DNA of 64,000 nucleotides from Halopolyspora algeriensis (lineage in GTDB: Bacteria; Actinomycetota; Actinomycetes; Mycobacteriales; Pseudonocardiaceae). This document shows positions 42,954-52,668 of this stretch, piece by piece. Positions within the stretch are counted from its first letter, which is position 1; each line of letters opens with the position of its first letter. The notes beneath the pieces were generated by a model, which did no database searches, was not told the origin of the DNA, and saw only the letters and a program-made list of their open reading frames with translations. The translations under genes and the position numbers were made by a program. The DNA lies in assembly GCF_003337235.1 (NCBI RefSeq), contig NZ_QPJC01000002.1:372001-436000 (forward strand), given 5' to 3'.

Positions 42954-44017
42954 TCGAACAGCTGATCCGGACCCCGCTGACCGAGCTGGTCGGTGTACGC
43001 CACCCCGTCGTGCAGACCGGCATGGGTTGGGTCGCCGGCCCCCGGCTGGTCTCCGCCACCGCCAACGCCGGCGGCCTGGGCATCCTGGCCTCGGCCACGA
43101 TGACCTACGACGAGCTCGCCGCCGCGATCCGCGAGGTCAAGCAACGCACCGACGCCCCCTTCGGGGTCAACCTCCGCGCCGACGCCGGTGACGCCGGTGA
43201 GCGGGTGAAGCTGCTCATCGACGAGGGCGTGGCAGTGGCGTCCTTCGCGCTCGCGCCGAAGCGGGAGATGATCGCCGAGCTCAAGGACGCAGGCATCGTC
43301 GTCATCCCCTCGGTCGGCGCGCCGCGCCACGCGGAGAAGGTCGCCTCCTGGGGGGCCGACGCCGTGATCATCCAGGGCAGCGAGGGTGGCGGCCACACCG
43401 GCAACGTTCCCACCACGCTGCTGCTGCCGACCGTGCTCGCCGCCGTCGACATCCCCGTGCTCGCCGCCGGTGGCTTCTTCGACGGCCGCGGCCTCGCGGC
43501 GGCGCTGTCCTACGGTGCCGCCGGTATCGGCATGGGCACCAGGTTCCTGCTCACCAAGGACAGCGCCGTGCCCGACGCGGTGAAGCAGGAGTACCTCCGG
43601 CACGACCTCAACGGCACCGTCGTCACCACCAAGGTCGACGGCATGCCCCACCGCATGCTGCACACCGACCTCGTCGAGGAGCTCGAGGGAGCCGGCCCGC
43701 TCAAGCGGCTCGCCCCGACGATACGCCGCACGCTGGAGTTCAAGAGGGCAAACGGCCTGTCCTGGCGTCGGCTCCTCGCAGACGGACGCTCCATGAAGCA
43801 CGGCAGCGGCCGGAGCTGGTCGCAGATGGTGCTCGCCGCGAACACCCCGATGATGCTCAAAGCCGGGCTCGTCGAGGGCCGCACCGATGCCGGTGTTCTC
43901 GCCTCCGGCCAGGTGGTCGGCGTGATCGACGATCTTCCCACCTGCGAGGAGCTCCTCGACCGGGTCGCCACCGAGGCGGCCGACCAGCTGCGACGGAGGG
44001 GCACCCTGCTCGTCTGA
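42950..44017 (+). CDS. ipdC: IpdC, nitronate-monooxygenase-fold flavoenzyme
   Basis: The 355-residue TIM-barrel flavoprotein has HPVVQTGMGWVAGPRLVSA at the start, GVNLRADAG, the FMN phosphate loop IIQGSEGGGHTG, and AAGGFFDGRGLAAALSYGAAG (split here as AAGGFFDGRGLAAA). In the HIP pathway IpdC is an NADH-dependent flavin reductase acting on a hydroxylated or unsaturated HIC-CoA ring intermediate. It ends the operon. A 230-bp convergent gap follows. Confidence 0.87.
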   Translation: MIEQLIRTPLTELVGVRHPVVQTGMGWVAGPRLVSATANAGGLGILASATMTYDELAAAIREVKQRTDAPFGVNLRADAGDAGERVKLLIDEGVAVASFALAPKREMIAELKDAGIVVIPSVGAPRHAEKVASWGADAVIIQGSEGGGHTGNVPTTLLLPTVLAAVDIPVLAAGGFFDGRGLAAALSYGAAGIGMGTRFLLTKDSAVPDAVKQEYLRHDLNGTVVTTKVDGMPHRMLHTDLVEELEGAGPLKRLAPTIRRTLEFKRANGLSWRRLLADGRSMKHGSGRSWSQMVLAANTPMMLKAGLVEGRTDAGVLASGQVVGVIDDLPTCEELLDRVATEAADQLRRRGTLLV

Positions 44018-44250
44018 CCGGCCCCGCCTCGGCAGCCCACGGAGTTCAGACGGCGTCGACGAGGCAGGCCTCGGGCGCATCCGACCGCAGCAAGGGCGCC
44101 CGCTCGGGGTCTGAGGAGCAGCCGTACAGGATCCTCCGGAGGTCGCGGCCGGCGGCCGGGACCAGGGCGGCGGGCCCAGTCGAGCGGCGAGATCGTACGT
44201 ACACGCCCGGCCGGGCCGCCCCGGGCCACGGTGCCCTGAGCACTCTCCAC

Positions 44251-44667
44251 TCAGCCGGCGTTGAACGCCTCGTCGACGGTCAGCGTGTCCTCGTACAGGT
44301 GCATGCGGACGATCCGACCGTCGTCGACCACCAGGTGCATGGCCGCCGGTGTGGTGAACTCCTTACCGCTGGCCACGACGGTGTGCGTGAAGTTCGCCAG
44401 CAGCATCACGTCACCACCGTCGACGATGACGCGCTCCAGCACGACCTTGCTCCTGCCGTGCGCGAAATGCGGCCACATCGTGGTGAAGTACGGCGCGACC
44501 TCCTCCCGGCGGGTACGGCGCCCGGTCCAGGGCAGCGCGTCACTGCCGGGAACGTGCCAGTCGATCTCCTCGGCGAACAGTTCCTGGATGCCGTCGGGGT
44601 CCTGCCTGCCGAGGCGCTCCACGAACTTCTCGGCCACGGTCCGCGAGGTCTGAGTATCTGTTGCCAT
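44251..44667 (-). CDS. NTF2-like / ketosteroid-isomerase-related protein
   Basis: The 138-residue protein is of the SnoaL type: KFVERLGRQDPDGIQELFAEE, then WHVPGSDALPWTGRR, then the strand region VMLLANFTHTVVASGKEF. This is the general fold of ketosteroid isomerase, but the KSI Tyr/Asp catalytic set is not obvious, so isomerase activity is not claimed. ATG 44667 is used. A longer start at 44697 would add basic residues. It lies downstream of the stump of an F420-oxidoreductase-like gene on the same strand. Confidence 0.7.
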   Translation of the reverse strand: MATDTQTSRTVAEKFVERLGRQDPDGIQELFAEEIDWHVPGSDALPWTGRRTRREEVAPYFTTMWPHFAHGRSKVVLERVIVDGGDVMLLANFTHTVVASGKEFTTPAAMHLVVDDGRIVRMHLYEDTLTVDEAFNAG

Positions 44668-44716
44668 CGCCCTTGCCCTTTGTCTTTTTGCTCGCACGAG
44701 GTGTGTCGGTCGGGCC

Positions 44717-44848
44717 TCAGCCCTGGAACAGAAAGTGCTTGCCGCTCAGCGGCCCGCCGAGCTGCATGAGCGCCCCGCCTTCGCGCAGCGCGCCAAGATC
44801 GACCGGCGCGAACCCGAATTCGGTCAGCAGCCGTGTGAACTGTCCCAT
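44717..44848 (-). pseudogene. C-terminal stump of a dinucleotide-binding (F420_oxidored-type) oxidoreductase
   Basis: The frame gives 43 residues: LLTEFGFAPVDLGALREGGA followed by LMQLGGPLSGKHFLFQ and a stop. This is the conserved C-terminal tail of COG2085-type NADP/F420-dependent oxidoreductases (usually ~200 residues). The Rossmann domain is gone. A promoter-like segment with an Rrf2-type operator remains 27 bp upstream, so the deletion removed most of the coding region while keeping the control site. Confidence 0.6.
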
Positions 44849-44874
44849 GAGAAGCTCCCATTCCTTTTCCTTGA

Positions 44875-44893
44875 TGTAACCATTTTTGTTACA
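44875..44893. promoter_or_regulatory. Rrf2-type operator, copy 1
   Basis: TGTAAC-N7-GTTACA, perfect 6-bp arms (44875-44880 and 44888-44893). It stands upstream of the truncated oxidoreductase and downstream of the rrf2 gene. Copy 2 at 45410 has the same spacing. Confidence 0.65.
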
Positions 44894-44947
44894 TTTATGG
44901 GCGCGGGCTGTGATCTGCCTCGATCAGGGGAAGTCAACAGTCCGAGG

Positions 44948-45385
44948 TCAGGCGGCTTTCAAGACGTCCCGCAGCACGTCCTCCAGCGTGGTCTTGGCCA
45001 GCTCCCCGCGCAGGGCTGCCTCCACCTCCTCGTACACGGCGGCCATCGCCGGCCCGATGCCGTGGCCCACGACGCACTCGGGGTCCGGTGTCGCGCGGTG
45101 CAGGGCGAAGACCGGTCCCGGCTCGATCGCCTGGTAGACGTCGAGCAGGGTGATCGCCGCCAGGTCCCGCACGAGCATCCAACCCGCCCCCCGCTGCGAA
45201 TCGACCAGGCCGGCCTTGCGCAGCTCGGCCAGCAGGCGGCGGATCACCACCGGGTTGGTGTTGACACTCGTCGCGATCTGCTCGGAGGTGGCGACCTCAT
45301 GGCCGCGCCGCTGATACAGCCCGATCCATGTCAGGGCGTGCGCCGTGATGGTCAGTCTGCTGTTGGCGCTCACGTCGGACTCCAT
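44948..45385 (-). CDS. Rrf2-family regulator (YwnA-like)
   Basis: The 145-residue protein has a winged helix (LTITAHALTWIGLYQ, TSEQIATSVNTNPVVIRRLLA) and a short dimer helix. Only one cysteine lies in the sensor region (PDPECVVG), in contrast to the three of 2Fe-2S members such as IscR and NsrR. The single-Cys pattern is like YwnA/CymR-type members that sense thiols or electrophiles. ATG 45385 was used. GTG 45394 is possible. Matching inverted repeats flank the gene on both sides, so autoregulation and control of the downstream neighbour are likely. Confidence 0.82.
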   Translation of the reverse strand: MESDVSANSRLTITAHALTWIGLYQRRGHEVATSEQIATSVNTNPVVIRRLLAELRKAGLVDSQRGAGWMLVRDLAAITLLDVYQAIEPGPVFALHRATPDPECVVGHGIGPAMAAVYEEVEAALRGELAKTTLEDVLRDVLKAA

Positions 45386-45409
45386 CTCCCTCACCCCTCG
45401 GCTCTACTC

Positions 45410-45427
45410 GTAACAGTATTTGTTACA
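45410..45427. promoter_or_regulatory. Rrf2-type operator, copy 2
   Basis: GTAAC-N7-GTTAC(A): arms 45410-45414 and 45422-45426. It has the same half-site and same seven-base spacer as copy 1, 25 bp upstream of the rrf2 start. Confidence 0.65.
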
Positions 45428-45783
45428 AAGACGTACGACAAGTCCTGCGGGCAGCCCCCGACCGGACCGGGCGCGCGCCCGGTCACAGGGCGGAGTCGAG
45501 AGCATTGCTCGGCCCTCCGCTGCTCGCCCGGGGATCTCGTTCCGGACGCCGGGTCGCCCGATCGGCACCCTTTGCGACGCAGACGGATCCCCCCGTCGAG
45601 CTGATGGCCACCACCCCGCTCACGGTGCCGACGCGCTGGCCACGCCCCCTGCCCGAGCAGGAATGGTCTCCACCCGTGTCCAGGTTCGCGCCGCCAGAAA
45701 CTCATCCACCTCGCTGGTCGACTGAGCCGTGCCTGCCTTGGTGACTGCGCGGAACGGCACATTCGTAGGGGGCGATGCCGTGC
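45428..45783. other. Gene-less stretch between rrf2 and the sigma-factor gene
   Basis: Open frames here read as compositionally biased Pro/Arg sequence without ribosome sites. A minus-strand run EVDEFLAARTWTRVET near 45690 hints at a lost gene, but it is too short to name. Confidence 0.4.
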
Positions 45784-46929
45784 TCACGGCCGCAGCAGTT
45801 GCCGCACCCGTGCGGTTTCGCGGGTGAGGTGGTCGCGCTCCGGCACGCTGGTAGCGGCGCGGGAGGCCTCGGCATACAGCTCGGCGGCGCGGGAGAGGTC
45901 ACCGGCGCGTTCGTGCAGGTATGCCGCCACCGCGGTGTAACGGGGCAGGCCGGGATCCACGTCGGCCAGCGCCGCCAGGCCGGCCTGCGGTCCGTCGGCC
46001 TCGCCGGCGGCCACTGCGCGATTGAGCCGCACCACCGGATTGCCGGTGAGCAGCAGCAGTTCGTCGTACCACTCCACGATCTGCACCCAGTCCGTCTCGC
46101 CGGCGCTGCGGGCGTCCGCGTGCAGGGCGGCGATCGCGGCCTGCGCCTGGTATTCGCCCAGCCGGTCGCGGGCCAACGCGACCTGCAGGATCATCACACC
46201 CTCGGTGATCAGCTCGGTGTCCCAGCACGATCGGTCCTGCTCGGCAAGCGGCACCAGACGGCCTCCGGGGCCGGTGCGAGAGGCGCGACGCGCATGATGC
46301 AGCAGCATGAGCGCGAGCAGCCCCACGACCTCGGGCTCGTCGGTCAGGGCGGCGAGGTGGCGGGTGAGGCGGATCGCCTCGGCCGCCAGGTCGACGTCCC
46401 CGCCGTACCCCTCGTTGAACACGAGGTAGAGCACCCGCAGCACCGTGGCCAGATCGCCGGGCTGGTCGAGCCGCAGCCCCGCGATCCGCCGCTTGGCCCG
46501 GCTGATCCGCTGCGCCATGGTGGCCTCGGGGACGAGGTGTGCCGTGGCGATCTGCCGCGTCGTCAGGCCACCGACCGCGCGCAGCGTCAGGGCGACGGCC
46601 GAGCCCGGAGACAGGGTGGGATGCGCGCACAGAAAGTAGAGCCGCAGCGTGTCGTCCGTGTCGGGCACCGGGCCGGCCGGGGGTTCGACCTCCACGGCAA
46701 GCTCCCGTCCCCGCCGCGACGCCTCGGCGCGGGCGGCGTCGAGGAACCTGCGCCACGCGACCGTGACCAGCCACCCCTTCGGGTCGCGCGGTGGATCGTC
46801 CGGCCAGGTCTCCAACGCACGGATCAAGGCCTCCTGCACGGCATCCTCGGCCGACGCGAAGTCGGCTCCGCGTCGGACGAGGACACCGATCACCGCGGGC
46901 ACCAGCTCCCGCAGCAGCGACTCGTTCAC
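45784..46929 (-). CDS. ECF42-type RNA polymerase sigma factor
   Basis: The 381-residue protein combines sigma region 2 (DFASAEDAVQEALIRALETW, DPKGWLVTVAWRRFLD) and region 4 (GGLTTRQIATAHLVPEATMAQRI, in part) with a ~200-residue C-terminal helical extension: YLVFNEGYGGD, WYDELLLLTGNPVVRLNRAVA and TPR-like AVAAYLHERAGDLSRAAELY. This is the ECF42 layout, in which the extension replaces an anti-sigma factor. The GTG start overlaps the stop of the YCII gene (GTGA), the standard partner of ECF42. The signal and regulon are unknown. Confidence 0.88.
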   Translation of the reverse strand: MNESLLRELVPAVIGVLVRRGADFASAEDAVQEALIRALETWPDDPPRDPKGWLVTVAWRRFLDAARAEASRRGRELAVEVEPPAGPVPDTDDTLRLYFLCAHPTLSPGSAVALTLRAVGGLTTRQIATAHLVPEATMAQRISRAKRRIAGLRLDQPGDLATVLRVLYLVFNEGYGGDVDLAAEAIRLTRHLAALTDEPEVVGLLALMLLHHARRASRTGPGGRLVPLAEQDRSCWDTELITEGVMILQVALARDRLGEYQAQAAIAALHADARSAGETDWVQIVEWYDELLLLTGNPVVRLNRAVAAGEADGPQAGLAALADVDPGLPRYTAVAAYLHERAGDLSRAAELYAEASRAATSVPERDHLTRETARVRQLLRP

Positions 46930-47333
46930 TCGGCCACCGTGGACTGCTCGGACAGGAACGGGCGCACCTCGAGCCACTCGTGGATCGGCTCGCCGCCGGC
47001 CCCTGGAGCGGCGGACAGCTCCCCGGCCAGCGCGACCGCGCGGTCCCAGGACTCCACGTCGATGACCATCCAGCCGGCGATGAGGTCCTTGGTCTCGGCG
47101 AACGGACCATCGGTCACCGGTGGGCGCCCCTCGCCGTCGTACCGCACGAACGTGCCCTCGGGCGCCAGTGCTTGTCCGTCGACGAACTCGCCCGTGGTTT
47201 CCAAGCGTGCGGCGAAGTCGCGCATGAACCGGATGTGCGCGTCGACCTCCTCCGGTGTCCACTGGTCCATCGGCGGATGATCGGCAGCGGGGGTCGGGCC
47301 ACCTCGGTAGTGCTTCAGCAGCAGGTACTTCAT
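46926..47333 (-). CDS. YCII/DGPF-domain protein, ECF42 partner
   Basis: The 135-residue protein has the YCII fold with PVTDGPFAETKDLIAGW, the DGPF signature, and a conserved His in LLLKHYRGG. YCII proteins are small, possibly enzymatic or sensory. Genes of this type sit directly before ECF42 sigma genes in many actinobacteria and are usually targets of that sigma factor. It starts at ATG 47333 and overlaps the sigma gene by four bases. Confidence 0.87.
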   Translation of the reverse strand: MKYLLLKHYRGGPTPAADHPPMDQWTPEEVDAHIRFMRDFAARLETTGEFVDGQALAPEGTFVRYDGEGRPPVTDGPFAETKDLIAGWMVIDVESWDRAVALAGELSAAPGAGGEPIHEWLEVRPFLSEQSTVAE

Positions 47334-47659
47334 GGTGGTTCTCCTTCTTCGTCGTGCGGCCCGGCGTGGCCGCTGGTGTCCCTGGGACGGAGCCGGCGGG
47401 ACATTCTCGACACCCGCAAGCGTGCCGAGTTCCAGGACCTGCTTCCGGGCGCCACCGCTCCTGGGACATCCGTGTCCGAGCGGCCGACCGCAGCAACCGG
47501 AGAACTGAGGCTACTGGCGCGTTTCGTCGTCGGAAAGCAGGTGCCTCCAGCTGTCGGTGAGCAGCTCGAGCGCGCGGGGATCTCCACTGCTCTCGTCGTG
47601 GAGGCCACACCCATCTGGTGGACCTCGCGTGACCACAGCGCCGCCCGCTCACCGCGCTG
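47334..47659. other. Gene-less stretch upstream of the YCII gene
   Basis: It should contain the promoter of the YCII/sigma unit. The YCII ribosome site AAGGAGAA is immediately upstream of its ATG. No protein-coding gene or remnant could be recognised. Confidence 0.4.
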
Positions 47660-48076
47660 CTATTCCTGTTCGGTGAGGACGGCCTGGGTTTGGGTGGTGT
47701 GGGCGACGAGACGCTGCTGATCGTCGAACAGCTCGGTCCGGACGGTGATCGTGGTGCGACCGGCGTGGAGCGGCCGGCACACGCCGTGCAGTCTGCCTGC
47801 CCGGATGCCGTGGAAGAAGTTGCTTGTGGATTCGATGGTCGAGGTGGTGGCGCCGTCGGACAGGTGCAGGTAGCCGCAGATCGCGCCGAGGCTGTCGGCC
47901 AGCGTCATGATGGCGCCACCGTGCAGGTATCCGCCGAGGGTGCACAGGCTTGCTGCCCAGTCGAGGTGCCCGCGCACCTCGTGGGCTTCGGCGGAGTCCA
48001 GATGTATTCCGAGGGATTCGGCCAGGGGCATGGAGGCGATCAGCAGATGGGTCTGGTCGGAGGACGGCTCGGTCAT
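47660..48076 (-). CDS. PaaI-type hotdog thioesterase
   Basis: The 138-residue hotdog protein has LCTLGGYLHGGAIMTLADSLGAI, the PaaI motif with HGG and an acidic residue of the helix (split here as GGYLHGGAIMTLADS). It likely hydrolyses an aryl- or acyl-CoA thioester in the cytosol. The ATG overlaps the stop of the BKACE gene by ATGA, so both are made from one mRNA. The pair could release or recycle a beta-keto acyl intermediate. Confidence 0.83.
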   Translation of the reverse strand: MTEPSSDQTHLLIASMPLAESLGIHLDSAEAHEVRGHLDWAASLCTLGGYLHGGAIMTLADSLGAICGYLHLSDGATTSTIESTSNFFHGIRAGRLHGVCRPLHAGRTTITVRTELFDDQQRLVAHTTQTQAVLTEQE

Positions 48077-48804
48077 CGGGGCTTCTCCTTGTGATCGGGG
48101 TTGCGGTCGAGGGCTGCGGTGACGAGTTCGGCGTTGTCGGTGGCGATGCTTCCGTCGGGCAGTTGCAGCGTGTCTTCCAGACCGATGCGGATGTCGAGCC
48201 GTAATCGTGTGGCCATGTCGAGCACCGGCCAGGCACCTGCGGCCTGACCGTGCAGCAGGATGGGTGCGGGGGTCTGCGCCAGCCGTTGCAGGAAGGTTCG
48301 GGCGGTGCCGACCGAGCCGCGTGCGGTGCGGTCGGTGATGGTGGCCAGCACGCGCAGGGTGCGGTGGCGCAGGGGTGAGCGCAGGAAGTCGCGTTCGGAT
48401 CCGGTGCCCGAGTGCAGGCCTGCTTCGAGGCCGATGCCGCGTTCCAGCAGGGCCGTGGCGATCTCGTCGGCGCCGTGTTCGTGCCAGTTGACCGAGGCGT
48501 GGTCGGGCAGCAGTGTCCAGGTTCGGATGGCTGTGATGCGTGCGCGCGGGTCGGGGATGGTCCAGACGCCGGTGGGGATGCCGATGGGAGTGCCGGGGAC
48601 GGCCGCGCGCACAGCACGCAGGGTGGTGGCCAGAACGGGAGCTTCGAGGCTGTCGGTGCCGTCGGGGGCTTTGGGATGCAGGTGGATGTCGCGGGCTCCG
48701 GCAGCGACGCTGATGGCGGCGGCACGAGCCAGGTCTTCGGGGCGCACCGGCAGGTGGTGGTGTTCACGGGGAGAGCGGGCGCCGTTGAGACAGACCTGCA
48801 ACAT
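48073..48804 (-). CDS. Beta-keto acid cleavage enzyme (BKACE / Kce-like)
   Basis: The 243-residue TIM barrel of PF05853 begins LQVCLNGARSPREHHHLPV and has IHLHPKAPDGTDSL with the zinc-binding His-x-His. GLEDTLQLPDGSIATDN near the end contains the catalytic/substrate-binding region. BKACE enzymes condense a beta-keto acid with acetyl-CoA and split it to acetoacetate plus a CoA ester. It is somewhat shorter than the common ~270-300 residues. ATG 48804 has no clear ribosome site, so translation may be leaderless. It is coupled to a thioesterase. Confidence 0.83.
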   Translation of the reverse strand: MLQVCLNGARSPREHHHLPVRPEDLARAAAISVAAGARDIHLHPKAPDGTDSLEAPVLATTLRAVRAAVPGTPIGIPTGVWTIPDPRARITAIRTWTLLPDHASVNWHEHGADEIATALLERGIGLEAGLHSGTGSERDFLRSPLRHRTLRVLATITDRTARGSVGTARTFLQRLAQTPAPILLHGQAAGAWPVLDMATRLRLDIRIGLEDTLQLPDGSIATDNAELVTAALDRNPDHKEKPR

Positions 48805-48985
48805 GGGTTGATTCTGCGTGATGAGCCCGGTGCGGGGCAGGTCGCGACATTGTCTCGTGTTCGCCACCCGTGTCTGTTGACATCTCACCGTGTGGAACAC
48901 GACGATCATTCGTCATGGATCTGTCGGCGGACCGGGCGGTGGTCGAGGCGCGCCGGGTAAGGGCCAGTGGAAAGGACTGAGTCCC

Positions 48986-50446
48986 GTGGACTTGCTCAAC
49001 GGCGTCATCGTCGCTGTCAACGATGCGTTCTGGTTTTATCTCATCATTCCCCTGCTCGCCGTGCTGAGCGTGTATTTCACGGTGCGTTCGGGCGTGGTGC
49101 AGCTGCGATTGGCGCCGGAGATGGTGCGTTCGCTGCGCAGCCGGTCCGAAGTGGCCTCCGACGGGGGCAAGGCCATCTCGTCGTTTCAGGCCTTTGCGAT
49201 CTCGGCGGCGGCCCGGATCGGGACCGGCAACATCGCCGGGGTGGCCACGGCCATCGCCTTGGGTGGTCCCGGGGCGGTGCTGTGGATGTGGATCATGGGG
49301 TTTCTCGTCGGTTCGACGAGTTTCGTGGAGTCGACCCTGGCGCAGCTGTACAAGGTTCGTGACCGGTCCGGCTTTCGAGGCGGTCCGGCGTATTACATGG
49401 AGCGTGGCCTGGGGGCGCGCTGGATGGGTGTGCTCTTTGCCGTCGTGATCACGGTGACGTTCGGTTTCGTGTTCAACGCGGTGCAGAGCAACACCATTTC
49501 CGGTGCGGTGCGGAATTCGGCGCAGGCCTCCGGTGTGGACACGACCGGCTGGCTGGCCCCGGTGGTGGGTCTGGGGCTGGTGGTGCTGACCGCCGTGGTG
49601 ATTTTCGGTGGTGTGCGTCGTATCGCGCAGGTGGCGCAGACGCTGGTGCCGTTCATGGCACTGATCTACCTGGGGTTGGGCCTGATCGTCGTCGCGCTCA
49701 ATGTGGAGCGTGTTCCCGGTGTGCTCGCCGAGATCGTTACCCACGCCTTCGGGTTCCGCGAGATGGCTGCGGCCGGTATCGGTGCCGCGATCGTGCAGGG
49801 CGTGCGCCGGGGCATGTTCTCCAATGAGGCCGGTCTGGGTTCGGCGCCCAATGCGGGGGCGAGTGCGTCGGTGAGCCATCCGGTCAAGCAGGGGCTGGCG
49901 CAAACGTTCGGGGTGTATTTCGACACCCTGGTCGTGTGCTCGACGACGGCGTTCATCATCCTGCTGGCGGACCCGTCCTACGGCCAGAGCCGTGGTCCGT
50001 CGATGACGCAGGAGGCGCTGCAGACCCACCTGGGGACGTGGTCGCTGCACCTGCTGACGCTGATCATCCTGCTGGTCGCGTTCACCTCGGTACTGGGCAA
50101 CTACTACTACGGGGAGTCCAACATCGGTTTCATCACCGATCGCCCCGCGGTCATGACCGGATACAAGTGGGTGTTTTTGGTGATGACGTTTCTGGGCGCG
50201 ATCGGCTCGGTGGAGTTGGTGTGGAACCTGGCCGACACCACGATGGGCGTCATGGCGCTGGTCAATCTGGTGGCGATCGCTCCGCTCGCTGCCGTTGTCA
50301 TGCGTTTGATCTCGGATTACACCGAGCAGCTCGGGCAGGGGCGCGATCCGGTGTTCACGCGGGACCGGATGCCCGATGTGTCCGGGGTGGAGTGCTGGCC
50401 TCCCGAGGAGGAGATCGAGCAGGATCGCCAGGCGGCGCGGACCTGA
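48986..50446 (+). CDS. Alanine/glycine:cation symporter (AGCS family)
   Basis: The 486-residue protein has about 11 helices. AISAAARIGTGNIAGVATAIALGGPG (given as ARIGTGNIAGVATA), then GFRGGPAYYMERGLG and RRGMFSNEAGLGSAPNAG, are the family fingerprints that bind the amino acid and Na+. It imports alanine, glycine or a similar small amino acid with sodium or protons across the cytoplasmic membrane. GTG 48986 has AAAGGA upstream. A hairpin follows the stop. Confidence 0.9.
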   Translation: MDLLNGVIVAVNDAFWFYLIIPLLAVLSVYFTVRSGVVQLRLAPEMVRSLRSRSEVASDGGKAISSFQAFAISAAARIGTGNIAGVATAIALGGPGAVLWMWIMGFLVGSTSFVESTLAQLYKVRDRSGFRGGPAYYMERGLGARWMGVLFAVVITVTFGFVFNAVQSNTISGAVRNSAQASGVDTTGWLAPVVGLGLVVLTAVVIFGGVRRIAQVAQTLVPFMALIYLGLGLIVVALNVERVPGVLAEIVTHAFGFREMAAAGIGAAIVQGVRRGMFSNEAGLGSAPNAGASASVSHPVKQGLAQTFGVYFDTLVVCSTTAFIILLADPSYGQSRGPSMTQEALQTHLGTWSLHLLTLIILLVAFTSVLGNYYYGESNIGFITDRPAVMTGYKWVFLVMTFLGAIGSVELVWNLADTTMGVMALVNLVAIAPLAAVVMRLISDYTEQLGQGRDPVFTRDRMPDVSGVECWPPEEEIEQDRQAART

Positions 50447-50462
50447 CGTCTCGGTGCGGAGT

Positions 50463-50491
50463 CGCAGACGACGGTGTGACCATCGTCTGCG
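50463..50491. terminator. Convergent hairpin terminator
   Basis: Arms 50463-50475 and 50479-50491 pair over 13 bp with one G-T pair around GTG, between the symporter stop and the dehalogenase-like gene's stop. Confidence 0.65.
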
Positions 50492-50499
50492 AACCGCTG

Positions 50500-51420
50500 T
50501 CAGGCCGAGTGACCCACGGTGCGGGTGAACTCGGCCACGACGCGTCCGAGTTCGGCTCCGGCGTCTTCCTGCAGGAAGTGACCGGCCCCGTCGATGGTGG
50601 GATGGTCGAGCCCGGCCGCTCCGGGAATCGTGCGGCGCAGGATGGGCCCCATGGCGCCGGTGATCGGATCGTTGTCGCTGAAGGCGGTCAGGAAGGGAGT
50701 GTCACCGGCCGCCAGGGCCTTCCAGGCCGTGCGGTTGGCCTCGGTGGCGGGATCGTCCGGGCTGGTGGGCACCAGGGTCGGCATGACACGGGGGCCGGCC
50801 TTGTACTCCTCGGACGGAAACGGTGCGTCGTAGGCGGCGCGGGCTTCGGGCGCCAGCGGCCGGTGGCAGCCACCGGCGACGAAGCGTCCGACGTCGAGGG
50901 TCTCGGCGCGTTCCACGGCGTGACGGAACTGCCACCACACCTCGGGCATGCCGTAATCGCCGGTGGGCATGCCGGTGTTGGCGGCGACCGCCCCGGCGAA
51001 GCGGTGCGGGTGTTCGGCCAGCAGGCGCAGCCCGATCAGCCCGCCCCAGTCCTGGCCGACCAGGGTGACGCGCTGCAGGTCCAGGTGGTCGAAGACCAGG
51101 CTGCGCACCCATTCGACGTGGCGGGCGTAGCTGTGGTCGGCCTGCTCGGCCGGTTTGTCCGAGCGGCCGAACCCGACGAGGTCCGGCGCGATCGCCCGCA
51201 GGCCCGCGGCGGCCAGCTCGGGCATGACCGTGCGGTACAGAAACGACCAGCTCGGCTCGCCGTGCAGCAGCAGCACGACCGGACCGTCGGCGGGCCCGTC
51301 GGTGACGTAGGCCATGCGCAGTGTGCCGCCGTCCTGGTCGGGCACATCGGCGTAGTGTGGTGGGTAATCGAAGTCGCCGATCTCGGCGAAACAGTCGTCG
51401 GGCGTTCGCAAAACACGCAT
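50500..51420 (-). CDS. Haloalkane-dehalogenase-like alpha/beta hydrolase
   Basis: The 306-residue protein has HGEPSWSFLYRTVMP (oxyanion region), GFGRSDKP, the nucleophile aspartate in LVGQDWGGLIGLRL, a late Asp in AFSDNDPITG and the catalytic His in IDGAGHFLQED. An Asp rather than Ser nucleophile and the EPSW motif (Trp as halide ligand) are those of haloalkane dehalogenases of the DhmA group. The reaction would hydrolyse a carbon-halogen bond; epoxide hydrolysis is less likely. The ribosome site is weak. It faces the symporter gene. Confidence 0.82.
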   Translation of the reverse strand: MRVLRTPDDCFAEIGDFDYPPHYADVPDQDGGTLRMAYVTDGPADGPVVLLLHGEPSWSFLYRTVMPELAAAGLRAIAPDLVGFGRSDKPAEQADHSYARHVEWVRSLVFDHLDLQRVTLVGQDWGGLIGLRLLAEHPHRFAGAVAANTGMPTGDYGMPEVWWQFRHAVERAETLDVGRFVAGGCHRPLAPEARAAYDAPFPSEEYKAGPRVMPTLVPTSPDDPATEANRTAWKALAAGDTPFLTAFSDNDPITGAMGPILRRTIPGAAGLDHPTIDGAGHFLQEDAGAELGRVVAEFTRTVGHSA

Positions 51421-51470
51421 GAGCGGACGCTACAAGGTGGTGTGCGCACCGTCCACGAGATGGCGACTGA

Positions 51471-52577
<1,107 letters not shown>

Positions 52578-52585
52578 TCCCGGTC

Positions 52586-52633
52586 GCTGTTCGGGGCCGC
52601 GCCACCACCGGTGGTGGCGCGGCCCCGAACAGC
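52586..52633. terminator. 24-bp perfect palindrome, bidirectional terminator
   Basis: 52586-52609 and 52610-52633 are exact inverse complements with no spacer. It begins nine bases after the mdh stop and ends 35 bp from the qcrA stop on the opposite strand, so it can end both transcripts. Confidence 0.8.
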
Positions 52634-52668
52634 CGACACCGCTGCCCCTGTGACGGTTCGCCGGTGTT

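Noticed and set aside
45640-45783. Possible remnant reading EVDEFLAARTWTRVET on the minus strand
   Set aside because: Only about 30 residues, and resemblance to flavin-binding oxidase-like starts is too weak to name.
47334-47659. Plus-strand frame with LARFVVGKQVPPAVGEQLER
   Set aside because: No start or ribosome site and no family recognised; probably the promoter region of the YCII gene.
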